Shown: positions 30,876 to 41,775, counted from the first letter of the stretch. The stretch is 64,000 nt of DNA from Hevea brasiliensis (GCF_030052815.1 NC_079496.1:5828001-5892000); one strand, 5' to 3'. A program made the numbers and translations. The notes: generated by a model from the sequence alone, not told the origin.

Positions 30876-32774
30876 TCAGTTTAAAGTGCAGACACCGAGC
30901 ATTTTTCTTAGCTTCTGAAATGCAGGCAACTTCAAAGGTTTTGTCAAAATGTCAGCTACTTGGTCTTCACTTCTACAATAGATGAGATCAAGGACTCCTT
31001 CTTTTGTAAGATCCCTTAGAAAGTGAAACCTCACATCTATGTGTTTGCTTCTCCCATGTAGAACGGGATTCTTAGATAGCTTAATTGTTGATCCATTATC
31101 ATAATATATAGGAGTAGGTCCTTCTTGCTTGTACTGAAGTTCTGCCAGAATTTTTCGCAACCAGATTGCTTGACAAGCACACGCTGCAGCAGCTACAAAC
31201 TCTGCTTCTGTTGTTGACAACGTTACAATTGATTGCTTCTTTGAAGACCATGAAATTGCTGCTGTCCCCATCATAAACACATAACCAGATGTAGTTTTTC
31301 TATCATCTAGATCTCCGGCATAATCGCTATCAGTAAATCCAACTAGACTTGATTCACAATTCCCATAGAACAACCCAAATTTAGAAGTACCTTGCAAGTA
31401 TCTCAGAATTCTTTTTGCAGTAATAAGATGCATTTCTTTTGGATTTTCCATGTATCTACTTATTTTACTCACAGCATACATAATGTCTGGCCTTGTAGTG
31501 GTTACATACATCAAGCTACCAACAATATGTTTGTAAAGTGTGCTGTCAACACTATTTCCTGCAGGATCTTTGACAAGTTTCATTCCTGTATCCATTGGAG
31601 TACTCGCAGAGTTGCAATTTTTCATTTGAAATCTGTCTAGGACTTCTTCTACGTACTTTTCTTGAGAAATAAAAATGCCACCTGCAGATTGAGTCACTTC
31701 TATACCAAGAAAATAATGCATCATTCCAAGATTACTCATATCAAACTCATTCATCATAGACTCTTTAAACTTATCAATCATGCCCTTGTCATTACCAGTG
31801 TAAATTAAATCGTCTACATAGAGATAGACCATGAGCACCCTCCCATCATTCTCCAATTTCATAAAAAATGTATGTTCATAGGGGCATTTGTGAAAACCTT
31901 CTTTCAAGAAATAGGCTTCAATTCGACCATACCAAGCCCGTGGGGCTTGTTTCAAACCATACAATGCCTTTTTTAGTTTATACACTTTATGCTCATGTCC
32001 AACCTTAATATAACCAGGGGGTTGATCGATAAATACCTGCTCCTTGAGATCTCCATGTAAGAAAGCGGATTTGACATCCAATTGAAAGATTGGCCATGAA
32101 TTTTGAGCTGCCAATGCAATTACCATTCTGATTGTGTCATGCCTTGCAACTGGAGCAAAAACTTCAGTATAATCAATCCTAAACTCCTGCTTGTAGCCTT
32201 TAGCTACTAAGCGCGCTTTAAGTTTATCAACTTCTCCTCTCTCGTTTAGCTTTGTTTTGTAAACCCACTTCACTCCGATGGATTTTTGGCCTTTTGGAAG
32301 TTCAACTAACTCCCAAGTATTATTTTTTTCAATGGCTGCATTCTCATTATCCATTGCCTTCCTCCATTTTGACTCTTTGACAGCATGTTCAAAAGTTACA
32401 GGATCACAATCTGCATACAAAGCAAAGTGACTAACCAAATCCTCATTAAAATTAACTCCAGTTACCTCATAGTCCTTCATCCATGCAGGCCTTTTTCGAC
32501 TGCGAGTAGATTCAGCTTGTGCACTTGTTATTGTTGGTAGAATTTCAAAACTTGTTGGAGTTTCTTCACCAGTTGGAGCAATGTTTGATGAACTTTTAGT
32601 TGGCTGCACCTCTTCTTCAACTTTTTTGTCAAAAATAATTGGAGTTGGCTGCTGCCCACTCCAATCCCAAGTATTTTCTTCGTCAAAAACAACGTCTCTG
32701 CTAGTCACTATCTTTTCTGTCAACGGGTTGAACAACTTGTATGCTTTAGATGTGTCACTAACACCAAGAAACAC
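30876..32774 (-). CDS. Copia 2 reverse transcriptase and RNase H (632 codons open)
   Basis: Begins within the integrase C-terminal region (MFLGVSDTSKAYKLFNP), then a variable Pro/Ser/Thr linker to about residue 95. Reverse transcriptase covers about residues 150-400, with WVYKTKLNERGEVDKLKARL, FQLDVKSAFLHGDL and the active site YVDD at residues 319-322. RNase H (about 480-600) has DSDYAGD (481-488), TTEAEF (521-526) and YYDN (557-560). The frame has no stop through all catalytic motifs. Upstream integrase lies in another phase (frameshift between 32774 and 32929), so a complete polyprotein is not made. The tract is conserved better than the rest of the element. Confidence 0.9.
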   Translation of the reverse strand: MFLGVSDTSKAYKLFNPLTEKIVTSRDVVFDEENTWDWSGQQPTPIIFDKKVEEEVQPTKSSSNIAPTGEETPTSFEILPTITSAQAESTRSRKRPAWMKDYEVTGVNFNEDLVSHFALYADCDPVTFEHAVKESKWRKAMDNENAAIEKNNTWELVELPKGQKSIGVKWVYKTKLNERGEVDKLKARLVAKGYKQEFRIDYTEVFAPVARHDTIRMVIALAAQNSWPIFQLDVKSAFLHGDLKEQVFIDQPPGYIKVGHEHKVYKLKKALYGLKQAPRAWYGRIEAYFLKEGFHKCPYEHTFFMKLENDGRVLMVYLYVDDLIYTGNDKGMIDKFKESMMNEFDMSNLGMMHYFLGIEVTQSAGGIFISQEKYVEEVLDRFQMKNCNSASTPMDTGMKLVKDPAGNSVDSTLYKHIVGSLMYVTTTRPDIMYAVSKISRYMENPKEMHLITAKRILRYLQGTSKFGLFYGNCESSLVGFTDSDYAGDLDDRKTTSGYVFMMGTAAISWSSKKQSIVTLSTTEAEFVAAAACACQAIWLRKILAELQYKQEGPTPIYYDNGSTIKLSKNPVLHGRSKHIDVRFHFLRDLTKEGVLDLIYCRSEDQVADILTKPLKLPAFQKLRKMLGVCTLN

Positions 32775-32928
32775 ACATTTTTCACTCCTATCGTCAAGTT
32801 TCTTTCTTTTCTCATCTGGAACACGTGCAAAAGCAATACAACCAAAAATTCGAAAGTAATCTACAGCAGGTTTTCGCCCACTCCAAGCCTCCTCCGGTGT
32901 CAGATTTTGGACAGCAAATGTAGGACTT

Positions 32929-33471
32929 CTATTTAAGATGTGAACACTCCATTTCTGACTTGGGCCAAAAGACTTTTGGAACTCTTCCCCTTGCTAACAA
33001 GCTTCTAACCATATTAAGAATGGTTCTGTTTTTCCTCTCTGATACACCATTTTGTTGTGGTGTATAAGCAGTTGTTAGCTCTCTTCGTATGCCATGGGCT
33101 TGACAAAAAACTTCAAATTCTTTCGAGCAATATTCTCCACCGCGATCAGTGCGAAGAGTTTTGATTGTCTTTCCAGCCTCATTTTCTACACGCACCTTGA
33201 AACTCTTAAATGCACCAAAAGCTTCTGACTTTTCCTGTAGAAAATAAACCCATGTTTTCCTACTGTAATCATCAATGAAAGTAATTAGATATCTTTTACC
33301 TCCATTTGAAGATGGTTTTATTGGTCCACAAATGTCAGAGTGAATCAGCTCCAAAACATTCTTTGCTCTCCATGATTTTCCTTGAGGGAATTTAGAACGA
33401 TGTTGTTTGCCAACAACACAATCTTCACAGACTTTAGAAGGAGCAACAATTTGAGGAAGTCCAGTCACCAT
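32929..33471 (-). pseudogene. Copia 2 integrase core
   Basis: Zinc-domain Cys pair CEDCVVGKQHRSKF, then first catalytic Asp in LIHSDICGPI, second Asp in RTDRGGEYCSKEF and Glu in QQNGVSERKNRT. The frame shifts after PKVFWP. A single TAG (33478-33480) separates it from the 33478-33927 frame, which is in the same phase. Confidence 0.85.
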
Positions 33472-33477
33472 GTTTTT

Positions 33478-33927
33478 CTATTGGAGAGTCTTTAGTCCGC
33501 CAAAACTCAGGTGACCATAGCGAAAATGCCATAGCCAAGAAGGATCTTTCACTTCAACCATCAAGCAAGAATGAATACTTTCAATCTTCAAAGGGAACAA
33601 CCTGTTTGAATTCATTGGAACTATAGCAATAGCTCCTCTCTTAGGGTCATATATCTCACAGGCACCATTTTTCAAAGTGATTACATAACCCTTTTCTTGC
33701 AATTGTCCCGCACTTAATAAATTGCTTTTTAAGTTAGGAACATAAAGTACATTAGCAATTGTTTCAACAAAACCATTCTTGGTTCTAATCTTAACATCAC
33801 CCTTTCCCAACACATTCACAGTAGAACAATCACCAAAACGTACTGTAGAATGAAAATCTTCATTTAAATGAGAAAAGAATGACTTACTTCCACACATGTG
33901 GTTCTTTGCACTGTATCCACATACCAA
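33478..33927 (-). pseudogene. Copia 2 protease remnant and integrase N-terminal domain
   Basis: The protease segment reads CGYSAKNHMCG where active copia proteases have an Asp-Ser/Thr-Gly motif before NHMC, so the catalytic Asp appears lost. The C-terminal part (LWHFRYGHLSFGGLKTL) is the GAG-pre-integrase zinc-binding region. Confidence 0.75.
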
Positions 33928-34035
33928 ATATCTGACTCAGATTTTTCATTTGCTTGAACAGCCATCAACAAAGTTTCTTCTTCATTATTTTCAGCAAAAT
34001 TTGATTTCTCTCCCTTTTCTTTGTCATTGGATAGT

Positions 34036-34888
34036 TTAAATGCGACATTGAGCGGTAATGACCAAACTTATGACATCTGAAGCACTCAATTTTTGATTTG
34101 TCAAATTGTTGATCTCGACCTCTACTTCTGTTTTGATCATCATCACCTTAGAATTAAAATGCCTGCTGGTGTTTCCATTGCCTCGATCTCCCCTTCCTCT
34201 TCCTCTACCTCTACCCCTCCCTCTTGAATTTGAGGAATGAATAAAGGTAGAGGCCTTCAAAGCTTGCTCCTCCGTGATAGAACTTCGGTTCATTTTCTGC
34301 TCATGGACTAGCAAGGAGCTTTGTAATTCATCAAGAGAAAGCACATCGATGTCCTTTGATTCTTTAATTGAGCAGACAGCATAATCAAACTTCGGTGTCA
34401 GAGTACGCAGAATCTTTTCTACAATGGCCACATCTTCCATTTTTTCACCATGAAACCTCATTTTATTACTTATCTCCATGGTTCTTGCAATATAACTAGT
34501 AATGGACTCACCATCCTTCATTTGTAGGATTTCAAAATCCCGTTTCAAGGCTTGAAGCTGTGCTCGCTTTACTCTTGCTGAACCTGCATATTTCTTTTTC
34601 ATTGAGTCCCAAATTTGTTTGGAAGTATCTTTGCATATGATAGTTTCCAAAATGGAACGATCAATGGCTTGGAACAAGTAATTCTTTGCTTTGAAATCCT
34701 TCAATTTTAGCCCTTCAATTTACGCACATCCGTTAGAGTTGCTCCATCTGCGATTCTCGGAATTCCAATCAAACGATTTGCCAGTACTCCTTCGATCTCA
34801 GAAAATTTTCCATCAACATGCTCCAATGATCATAGTGACCATCAAAACGAGGAATTGCTGCCTGCACAAAATTAGAATCTGAAGCCAT
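34036..34888 (-). pseudogene. Copia 2 Gag
   Basis: The initiator ATG is at 34886-34888, about 90 bp inside the primer site, giving MASDSNFVQAAIPRFDGHYD. A stop follows after about 40 residues, and the open part resumes at 34704 (DFKAKNYLFQAIDRS, ISNKMRFHGEKMED), matching the UBN2-type copia Gag. An Arg-Gly run (SRGRGRGRGRGRG) precedes a zinc knuckle (CFRCHKFGHYRS, read in another phase) that lost its last Cys through a small deletion. Confidence 0.75.
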
Positions 34889-34979
34889 GGAAAAAATAAA
34901 GCTGCTGCTTTAGTTTTGTTTTCTCTCCAAACTCACGTGTTTCACCTTTTAAGCACTCTTTTCTGCCCTTTTGACCATG

Positions 34980-34991
34980 GCTCTGATACCA
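34980..34991 (-). other. Copia 2 primer-binding site
   Basis: Minus-strand TGGTATCAGAGC one base from the 5' LTR, complementary to initiator Met tRNA. Confidence 0.85.
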
Positions 34992-34992
34992 C

Positions 34993-35249
34993 TGATAAAA
35001 TACTTTGAACAAAGTGGAGAAAAACTGTCTTTATTCAATTCAAAAAACACAAACATTACATTAACTGAGCTCCTTTTAAATAGAGCTTTTGTAACAATAA
35101 AAGCGTAAAAGATGGACACCACTAAGTCCTTCCACTACTTAACTACTTAACAAAACCAAATGACAGCTGTTGCATAAGCTAAAGACTAGGACAACCAAAG
35201 TTAAAGCACGTGTAAAATAAATAAGAGAAATTTAAAAATTAATTCAACA
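34993..35249 (-). repeat. Copia 2 5' LTR (window right)
   Basis: 257 bp, TGATAAAATAC to TTCAACA as written on the plus strand; nearly identical to 30587-30843. The left copy has TAATAAAAAAC at its start (two changes). Confidence 0.85.
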
Positions 35250-35254
35250 ATTTC

Positions 35255-35897
35255 TAATGAGGAAGAAAACCTTTGAAAATAGTCTCATTCTTTGAGACCA
35301 GTACTGATGAGTATATGCACTTACGCATTTTAATGACAAATTAATTAGTAGCAATTAGAATCCCCTAATATATTGATAGAGATTCGAGGCAAATATTTTT
35401 GCCGATTTGGATCAAGCATCAGACAATGGGCACACCAGCTTTAATTTTTTAAGTTCTTTTTTGTGGTGGATAGGGCAGGGAACAAAGTAGTTGATTCATT
35501 CATCATGATGTCTTTCGCCATTTATCACTAATTTCCAAAGCCCGAGGAGTAAAAAATATCTGCTATTTTCTCATTTAATTAAGACAGTGATTATGAATAA
35601 TCCCATCACTAAAACGTAATAAATTATCTTCACACTCACACATTATTTATTTGGATAAAAAAATGGATTCATAATTAATCCAGCAAACATGGTTTCGTAT
35701 TGATAATAGTATTGTTTCATACACCAACGATAATTAACTACATTGCAAGAGCATACCACGCAGAGAGAAATGCTGATAAGCTACATGGATAGTATCACAT
35801 GTAAAAGGCAACAATATTTAAATACCAACTCTTATTCCTATCTATATGTGTGTAACTACTATAACCATCCATGCCATATTATACCCATACGCACTCA
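35255..35897. repeat. Duplication unit A, second part (3' flank of the split proline-rich pseudogene)
   Basis: Matches 45236-46041 of unit B, including CTTATTCCTATCTATATGTG and ACCAACGATAATTAA. Unit A keeps the uninterrupted site GCCATTTATCACTA (35518 area) where unit B carries a TRIM solo LTR. No gene is seen. Confidence 0.75.
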
Positions 35898-36074
35898 TCA
35901 GTCGGCTGATGGTGGTTTGTGAGGTAGCTTCAACTTTTGTTGTGGCTTGTACTCTGGTGATGGTTTCTGATCACCCTTACTCTTGGGAGGCTTTTTTAAT
36001 GGGATTGTTTATGTTTTAGTGATGGCTTCTTCCTTTTACCTATGGAGGCCCTTGTTCATGACTGCATTGGTTAT
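35898..36074 (-). pseudogene. Proline-rich protein pseudogene A, 3' end
   Basis: The stop (TGA at 35898-35900) and about 55 codons upstream correspond to the C terminus of the long gene at 46042 (CATCAGTCGGCTGATGGTGG against CATCAGTTGGCTGATGGCGG, then matching HKPP-repeat codons). Codons are disturbed by small indels, for example TTTTTTAATGGG near 35994. A copia element with a GTTAT duplication cuts the gene at 36074. Confidence 0.75.
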
Positions 36075-36537
36075 TTTTATAACAAGCACGTAAATCTAAA
36101 GCACACACACAAATCGCACAATCACACAGTATTGAAAAGAGAAGAAGAATAACACATGATTTAACGTGGTTCAACCGTAAGGTCTACGTCCACGGGCAAG
36201 ACAAGAGAAAAAGTTTCACTATAATGAAAAAAGCAAGATACAATTAATCAAAACTCTCAAACTCTAAAATTAGTATATTTCCCGAATATCTCATAACTCT
36301 ACTGTAAAAGGTAGAATATTACAATATTTATACTAGTCCATGCCTTGGGGCGTTGCCCTCGCACCCTCAAGGAGATCAATGGTGGGTTTCAAGCCCGGAC
36401 CTATCGGCCGTGCCCTCCATTACCACCACATATCTCACTTTTTATCCCAATCGGGTCGCAACATGAAACTTTCAGGTTAGGTCACAAATTCGGACCCATG
36501 AAAACATATCCAAAAATTCAAGCCACAAAAAATAACA
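36075..36537 (-). repeat. Copia 3 3' LTR (window left)
   Basis: 463 bp, matching 42580-43052 with roughly ten percent visible divergence and small indels. It includes AGATCAATGGTGG and GGGTCGCAAC blocks. The TG terminus is TT here. Confidence 0.85.
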
Positions 36538-36541
36538 ATTC

Positions 36542-36551
36542 TTCCCCTTGG
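36542..36551 (-). other. Copia 3 polypurine tract
   Basis: Minus-strand AAGGGGAAGA just inside the 3' LTR. Confidence 0.65.
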
Positions 36552-36628
36552 CTTGAATTCTCTCAATCATCAATAAAACAACCACAAAAAACTCTCTGTC
36601 TTGCCATATGCCCTTGCAAGGGTGCTAC

Positions 36629-37142
36629 TAGGGGTGAGTATTCGGTTCAAATCAAATCGAACTGAACTGAATTAAATTATCAAAACCAAATTACTATATT
36701 TAGAACCGAATCGAACTGAAATAAATGAAAAATTGAATCGAACCGAACTGCTCTATTTCGGTTTGGTTCAGTTCAAACCGATCGGTTTCGAATTTTGCTT
36801 GATTTTTTAAATTAGACTTGATAAGTTATTTGGTTTGATTTTAACCTTAGTTTGAAACTAATAATCATTAATTAATGAAATTTAGCAATTTATATATATA
36901 AAATTATATATAATTCATAAATTCCCAATAAAAATAAATTAATTCAAAAATAAAAAATATTATTCGGTTCGGTTCGGTTCAAACTGATTTTTTTCTCCAA
37001 AATCGAACCGAACCCAAATAATCGAATTTTTTAAAATACAAAATCGAATCGAACCAAATTACATTAAAAACCTAAACGAATTACCGAATTTAAGGCGGTT
37101 CGGTTCGGTTTTTTGGTTTAAACCGAATAGTGCTTACCTCTA
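36629..37142. mobile_element. hAT-like non-autonomous element (514 bp)
   Basis: Ends TAGGGGTGAGTATTCGGTT and, on the other strand, TAGAGGTAAGCACTATTCGG. It is flanked by a perfect 8-bp duplication GGTGCTAC (36621-36628, 37143-37150), the hAT target length. The interior has many CGAACCGAA / TTCGGTTCGG runs that pair end to end. It encodes no transposase. Confidence 0.85.
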
Positions 37143-37155
37143 GGTGCTACTGAGC

Positions 37156-37726
37156 ATTACAAATACTAACCAAGTCTAGGCAATGCCTAAACTTGCTGAC
37201 TGGAACTCTCTTGGTTATCATATCTGCTGGATTATAATGTGTAGAGACTTTCTGTACAACTACAGTCCCCTAAGATACAATGTCCCGAATGAAGTGATAT
37301 CTGACATCAATGTGCTTAGTTCGCTCATGGTACATCTAATTTTTTGTGAGACGTATTGCACTCTGGCTGTCACAAAATACCGTTGCCTTGTTCTGTATCA
37401 ACTCAAGATCACCCATCAAACCTTGTAAGCATAAAACTTCCTTTACTACCTCTGCTAAGGCCATATGTTCAGCCTCTATGGTAGACAAAGCAACTGTAGC
37501 TTGCAATGTTGCCTTCCAACTTATAACACTTTCAGAAAAAGTAAACAAATAACCTGTCAAAGATCTTCTCTTGTCTAAGTCCCCTGCAAAATCTAAATCC
37601 ACATAGCCAACAACTGAATCACTCATCTTAGCCCTGTCAAATGTCAGACCAACATCTGTAGTACCCTTCAAATACCTCAAAATCTATTTCACTACCTGTC
37701 AATGCTCTTTCCTAGGACACGCCATG
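37156..37726 (-). pseudogene. Copia 3 RNase H
   Basis: Frame 37336-37680 reads RYLKGTTDVGLTFDRA, YVDLDFAGDLDKRRSLTGY, TIEAEHMALAEVVKEV and CDSQSAIRLTKN, the copia RNase H motifs. The tail continues downstream in a disturbed frame. The TRIM array separates it from reverse transcriptase at 37731/39162. Confidence 0.8.
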
Positions 37727-37731
37727 TATCT

Positions 37732-39161
37732 TGTAACACCCTAGGCAAATCCCACATCGACAAAACACGAGAGAGATGCTGGGTTCCTAAGTTAACAGTT
37801 CGTGTATTCCCTATTTGACCCGTGAGGCGGACAATATCACTAATTAGTGGTAGTTACATTTGTGGTCGGTAGCTGCTCGCGTGCAACCTTGAGCGATGGT
37901 GGGGCAAACCTTAGTGACGCCGAGTGAGTCCCATAAGGGGTGGATTGTAACACCACATAGGCAAATCCACACAAAACACGGAGAGAGATCGGGTTCATAA
38001 GTTGACGTTCGTAACCCTATTGATGCGTTTTAAAACCGTGAGGGAGGGCCCGAGAGCCCACCCACTAGTGATATTGTCCGCTCGGGCCAAGCCCTCACGG
38101 TTTTAAACGCATCAATAGGGGTTACGAATCACAACTTATGAACCCAAAGATCTCTCCCGTGTTTTGTCGATGTGGGATTTGCCTAGGTGTTACAATCCAC
38201 CCCTTATGGGACTCGGCGTCTCGCCAAGTTTGCCCCACCATCGCTCAAGGTTGCACGCGAGCGGCTCGATACCACAAATGTAATGGCCCTACCACTAGTG
38301 ATATTGTCCGCTCGGCTAAAGCCCTCACGGTTTTAAAACGCGTCAATAGGGGTTAGGAACCTCCATCTTATAAACCCAGCATCTCTCCCGTGTTTTGTCG
38401 ATGTGGGATTTGCCTAGGGTGTTACAATCCACCCCCCTTATGGGACTCAGCGTCCTCGCTGTCGCTGAGGTTTGCCCCACCATCGCTCAAGGTTGCACGC
38501 GGAGCAGCTCTGATACCACAAATGTAATGGCCCAGCCCACTAGTGATATTATCCGCTCTGGGCCGATGCCCTCACGGTTTTAAAATGCGTCACTAGGGGT
38601 TACGAACTATCAATTTATAAACCCAGCATCTCTTCCATGTTTTGTCGATATGGGATTTGCCTAAGGTGTTACAATCCACCCCCCTTATGGGACTCAGCGT
38701 CCTCGCTGAGGTTTGCCCCACCATCGTTCAAGGTTGCACGCGGAGCGGCTCTGATACCACAAATGTAATGGCCCGGCCCACTAGTGATATTGTCCGCTCT
38801 GGGCTAAAGCCCTCACGGTTTTAAAACGCGTCAATAGGGGTTAGGAACCTCCATCTTATAAACCCAGCATCTCTCCCGTGTTTTGTCGATGTGGGATTTG
38901 CCTAGGGTGTTACAATCCACCCCCCTTATGGGACTCAGCGTCCTCGCTGTCACTAAGGTTTGCCCCACCATCGTTCAAGGTTGCACGCGGAGCAGCTCTG
39001 ATACCACAAATGTAATGGCCTGGTCCACTAGTGATATTGTCCGCTCTGGGCCGAAGCCCTCACGGTTTTAAAACGCGTTACTAGGGGTTACGAACTATCA
39101 ACTTATAAACCCAGCATCTCTCCCGTGTTTTGTCGATGTGGGATTTGCCTAAGGTGTTACA
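37732..39161. mobile_element. Inverted tandem array of TRIM elements (seven LTRs)
   Basis: One insertion flanked by a perfect TATCT duplication (37727-37731, 39162-39166). It holds seven LTR copies: two in TGTAACACC orientation (37732-37858, 37946-about 38056) and five in the opposite orientation (about 38060-38194, 38279-38426, 38523-38673, 38764-38914, 39011-39161). About 85-100 bp of internal sequence lies between LTRs, with an initiator-Met primer site (GCTCTGATACCA) and a CCCCCTTATGG polypurine tract on the opposite strand. The direct part has a 241-247 bp period. The two orientations meet head to head near 38058, making a long palindrome. No protein is encoded; repeated 60-72 codon frames here are artefacts. 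Confidence 0.9.
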
Positions 39162-39166
39162 TATCT

Positions 39167-39890
39167 ACTCTCAACACTAACTGCATGTGAAATATCAGGT
39201 CGGGTGCATACCGTAGCACACATGATGCTACCAACAGCACTCGAATAGGGAACACTAGACATGTGCTCCATCTCCTCATCTATTTTTAGCGACATGTCTG
39301 TAGATAACTTGAAATGGACAGCAAACAAAATTGTCACAGGCTTAGCATTATTCATGTTGAAACGCTTAAGCACTTTCTCAACATTGGCATGTTGAGATAA
39401 GAAAAGCTTCCCAACACTTCTTTCCCTGGTAATTTTCATTCCCAATATCTTCTTTGCAGTACCCAAATCCTTTATCTCAAACTCATCACTCAATTGATTT
39501 TTTAGAATGTTAATTGGAGACATGCTTTTAGCAGCAATAAGTGTATCATCCACATACAACAGCAAATAAACAAAGGAATCATCTGAAAGCTTCTTATGAT
39601 ACACACAACTGTCATATGAACTATGATTAAAGCAATTATGATGAATCAAATCTTTTGTACCACTGCCTAGGAGACTTTTTCAGACCATATAAAGATTTCT
39701 TAAGCAAGCAAATATGGTTTTCCATACCTGCAATGACAAATCCCTTAGGCTGACTCATATAAATTTGCTCCTCTAACTCACCATGCAAAAATGTTGTACT
39801 CACATCTAGTTGCTCAAGCTCTAGATCGTGAAGAGCAACCATAGCAAGTAAGACTCTAATTGAACTGTGCTTCACAACTGGAGAAAACAC
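39167..39890 (-). pseudogene. Copia 3 reverse transcriptase, C-terminal part
   Basis: Two overlapping frames: FSPVVKHSSIRVLLAM, LEQLDVSTTFLHGELEEQIY and KKSLYGLKKSPRQWYKRF at 39636-39890, then LLYVDDTLIAAKSM (active site) and GMKITRERSVGKLFLSQ at 39149-39649. A frameshift joins them near 39640. TTFLHGEL replaces the usual NAFLHG. Confidence 0.8.
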
Positions 39891-40470
39891 TTTATTAGAG
39901 TCAATCCCCTCCCTCTAAGTAAAGCCTTTTGCTACCAATGGTGCCTTATATCAAGGTGCTTCAACCCCTGGAGTGCCTTCCTTTTTCTTGAACACCCATT
40001 TGCAACCTACCACTTTTTATCCCTTAGACAATGTTATAAGCTCCCAAGTTTGATTCTTGTAAAGAGATTCAATTTCTTCACTCATAGCACCGACCCACTG
40101 ATCTGCATCTGAACAAGAAATAGCTTCTCTATAATTGCTGGGTTCATGCACATCAACTATTTTAGCAACTGACAAGGCAAACGCAACTACATCTGCATAT
40201 GCATATCTCTGTGGTGGTCTAATCTGTCTTCTCTCTCTACCAGTTGCAATGTTATATGGTTCCTGTTACTGTTGCTCAGGTGCATCCTCTTGTTGATCAG
40301 GATCTTGCACCTCATCCTCTGAATCACTGGACTGAACTGCTGAAGTATTAATATCAAGCTATACCTGTTCTCTGACACCGTGATCTAATTCTGTTATTGA
40401 CTTCTCCCTCTAACTATCTAATGAAGCAGACTCATTAAATGTCATATCTCTACTGATAATTAATCCTGGA
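39891..40470 (-). pseudogene. Copia 3 reverse transcriptase N-terminal part and linker
   Basis: Recognisable but interrupted: WELITLSKG, then a stop, VVGCKWVFKKKEGTPGV, and KAPLVAKGFT before another stop. An acidic linker (SSDSEDEVQDPDQQED) precedes it. At least three stops are visible. Confidence 0.65.
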
Positions 40471-41402
40471 GACTTTGGATCATTGCACCACAACCTGTAG
40501 CCTTTCACTCCAGAAGCATATCCTAGAAATATGCATTTTCTTGCCCTCGACTCAAGCTTATTATCTCTCACATGAGCATAAGCAGAGCAACCAAATATTC
40601 TCAGCTGAGACTAATCAGCAGGTGAACCGAACCAGATCTCAAAAGGAGTTTTGCACTCAATAACCATAGATGGAGATCTATTAACCAAGAAATAGGTTGT
40701 ATTAATTGCTTCAACCCATAAATCTTTTACCAATTCTGAATGTAAGAGCATGCTTCATGCTTTGTCACAAAGCGTTCTGTTCATGCGTTTTGCCATACCA
40801 TTCTGTTGTGGTGTCCTTGTACAAGTGCGATGTCTCACTATACCTTCATTGTAGCAAAATGCATCGAACTCACGATTGCAAAATTCCAACCCGTTATCAA
40901 TTCTAAGGAGCTTGACCTTCTTTTTTGTCTACTTCTCAATCATCGTCTTCCACTTTACAAAGGTTAAAAATGCCCCATCTTTTGTTTTCAGAAATACACC
41001 CACACCATCCGAGAGTAATCATCAATCAAAGTCATGAAGTACCTGGCACCGCTCTTGGAAGGGATTCTGTTAGGACCCCATAGATCTGAGTGGATATAAT
41101 CCACTATTCCTCTTGTCTTACGCACTGCCTTTTTGTCAAACTTTACCCTGGTCTATTTGCTAAACACACAGTGTTCACAAAAGTATAGATTCTGTTTTCT
41201 GCTGGTCCAACAAATCTCACTTGCTTAACACAGATAATCCTCTTTCACTCATATGACCAAGACGCATATGCCACAATTGAGTCTGATTCTGATTATTTCT
41301 TTTGGATGCTACTGTAGCTTCCCCTGAAACTATACTGCCCTGAAGAAAATACAATCCTAAAATTAAACTGCTCTTCATGAGTACCATAAAGCCCTTGCAC
41401 AC
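40471..41402 (-). pseudogene. Copia 3 integrase
   Basis: N-terminal zinc segment QLWHMRLGHMSERGLSVLSK at about 41217-41290, second catalytic Asp region LLRIDNGLEFCNREFDAF near 40900, Glu in QQNGMAKRMNRT (Glu changed to Lys), and C-terminal LRIFGCSAYAHVRDNKLE. Many stops. The catalytic Glu change and the stops show it is inactive. Confidence 0.7.
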
Positions 41403-41775
41403 TTTGAGAACTCCATTCTTTGCATGCTATCTGAATCCATGAGAGTCAAGTGTCCTAAGAGAAATCAGGTTCCCCTTTAGTCCTAGAACATGCCAACACT
41501 CTATAGGTCTGACAACACCATCAAACATCCTCAATATGATGTTATCAATTCCTTATGATCATTGCCCAGAAACACCTTGCCACTCATCTGTTTGTAAGTA
41601 ACAAACCAGTTTCTGTGTGGACACATGTTATAAGTAGCACCAGTATCAAGAATGTAGGAATTTTGTCCATGATCTGAACTCATGGATAAATTCAGATCAT
41701 GGACAAAATTTCTCCAACACTGTCATCACCATCAGAATCAATAAAACTATCAACCACATTCACATAACTTTCTAG
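41403..41775 (-). pseudogene. Copia 3 protease region
   Basis: A disturbed frame between Gag and integrase containing NSYILDTGATYNMCPHRNW, which carries the copia protease DTGA motif, near 41600-41670. Stops and frameshifts follow. Confidence 0.55.

Larger units (their letters stand above)
30587..35249 (-). mobile_element. Copia-type LTR retrotransposon 2 (4.66 kb)
   Basis: LTRs 30587-30843 and 34993-35249 (257 bp each, about seven differences by eye). It sits in unit A between blocks that are contiguous in unit B, with flanking GTTTC (30582-30586) and ATTTC (35250-35254), a 5-bp duplication with one change. On the minus strand it has an initiator-Met primer site, Gag, protease remnant, integrase, reverse transcriptase/RNase H and a polypurine tract. 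The reverse transcriptase half is fully open; the rest is broken. Confidence 0.9.

Noticed and set aside
34980..34991. Possible tRNA sequence
   Set aside because: TGGTATCAGAGC here and in similar places is only the primer-binding site complementary to a tRNA end, with no tRNA body.
38138..39071. Series of similar 60-72 codon frames
   Set aside because: They repeat because the TRIM LTRs repeat; they cross LTR and primer-site borders and encode no domain.
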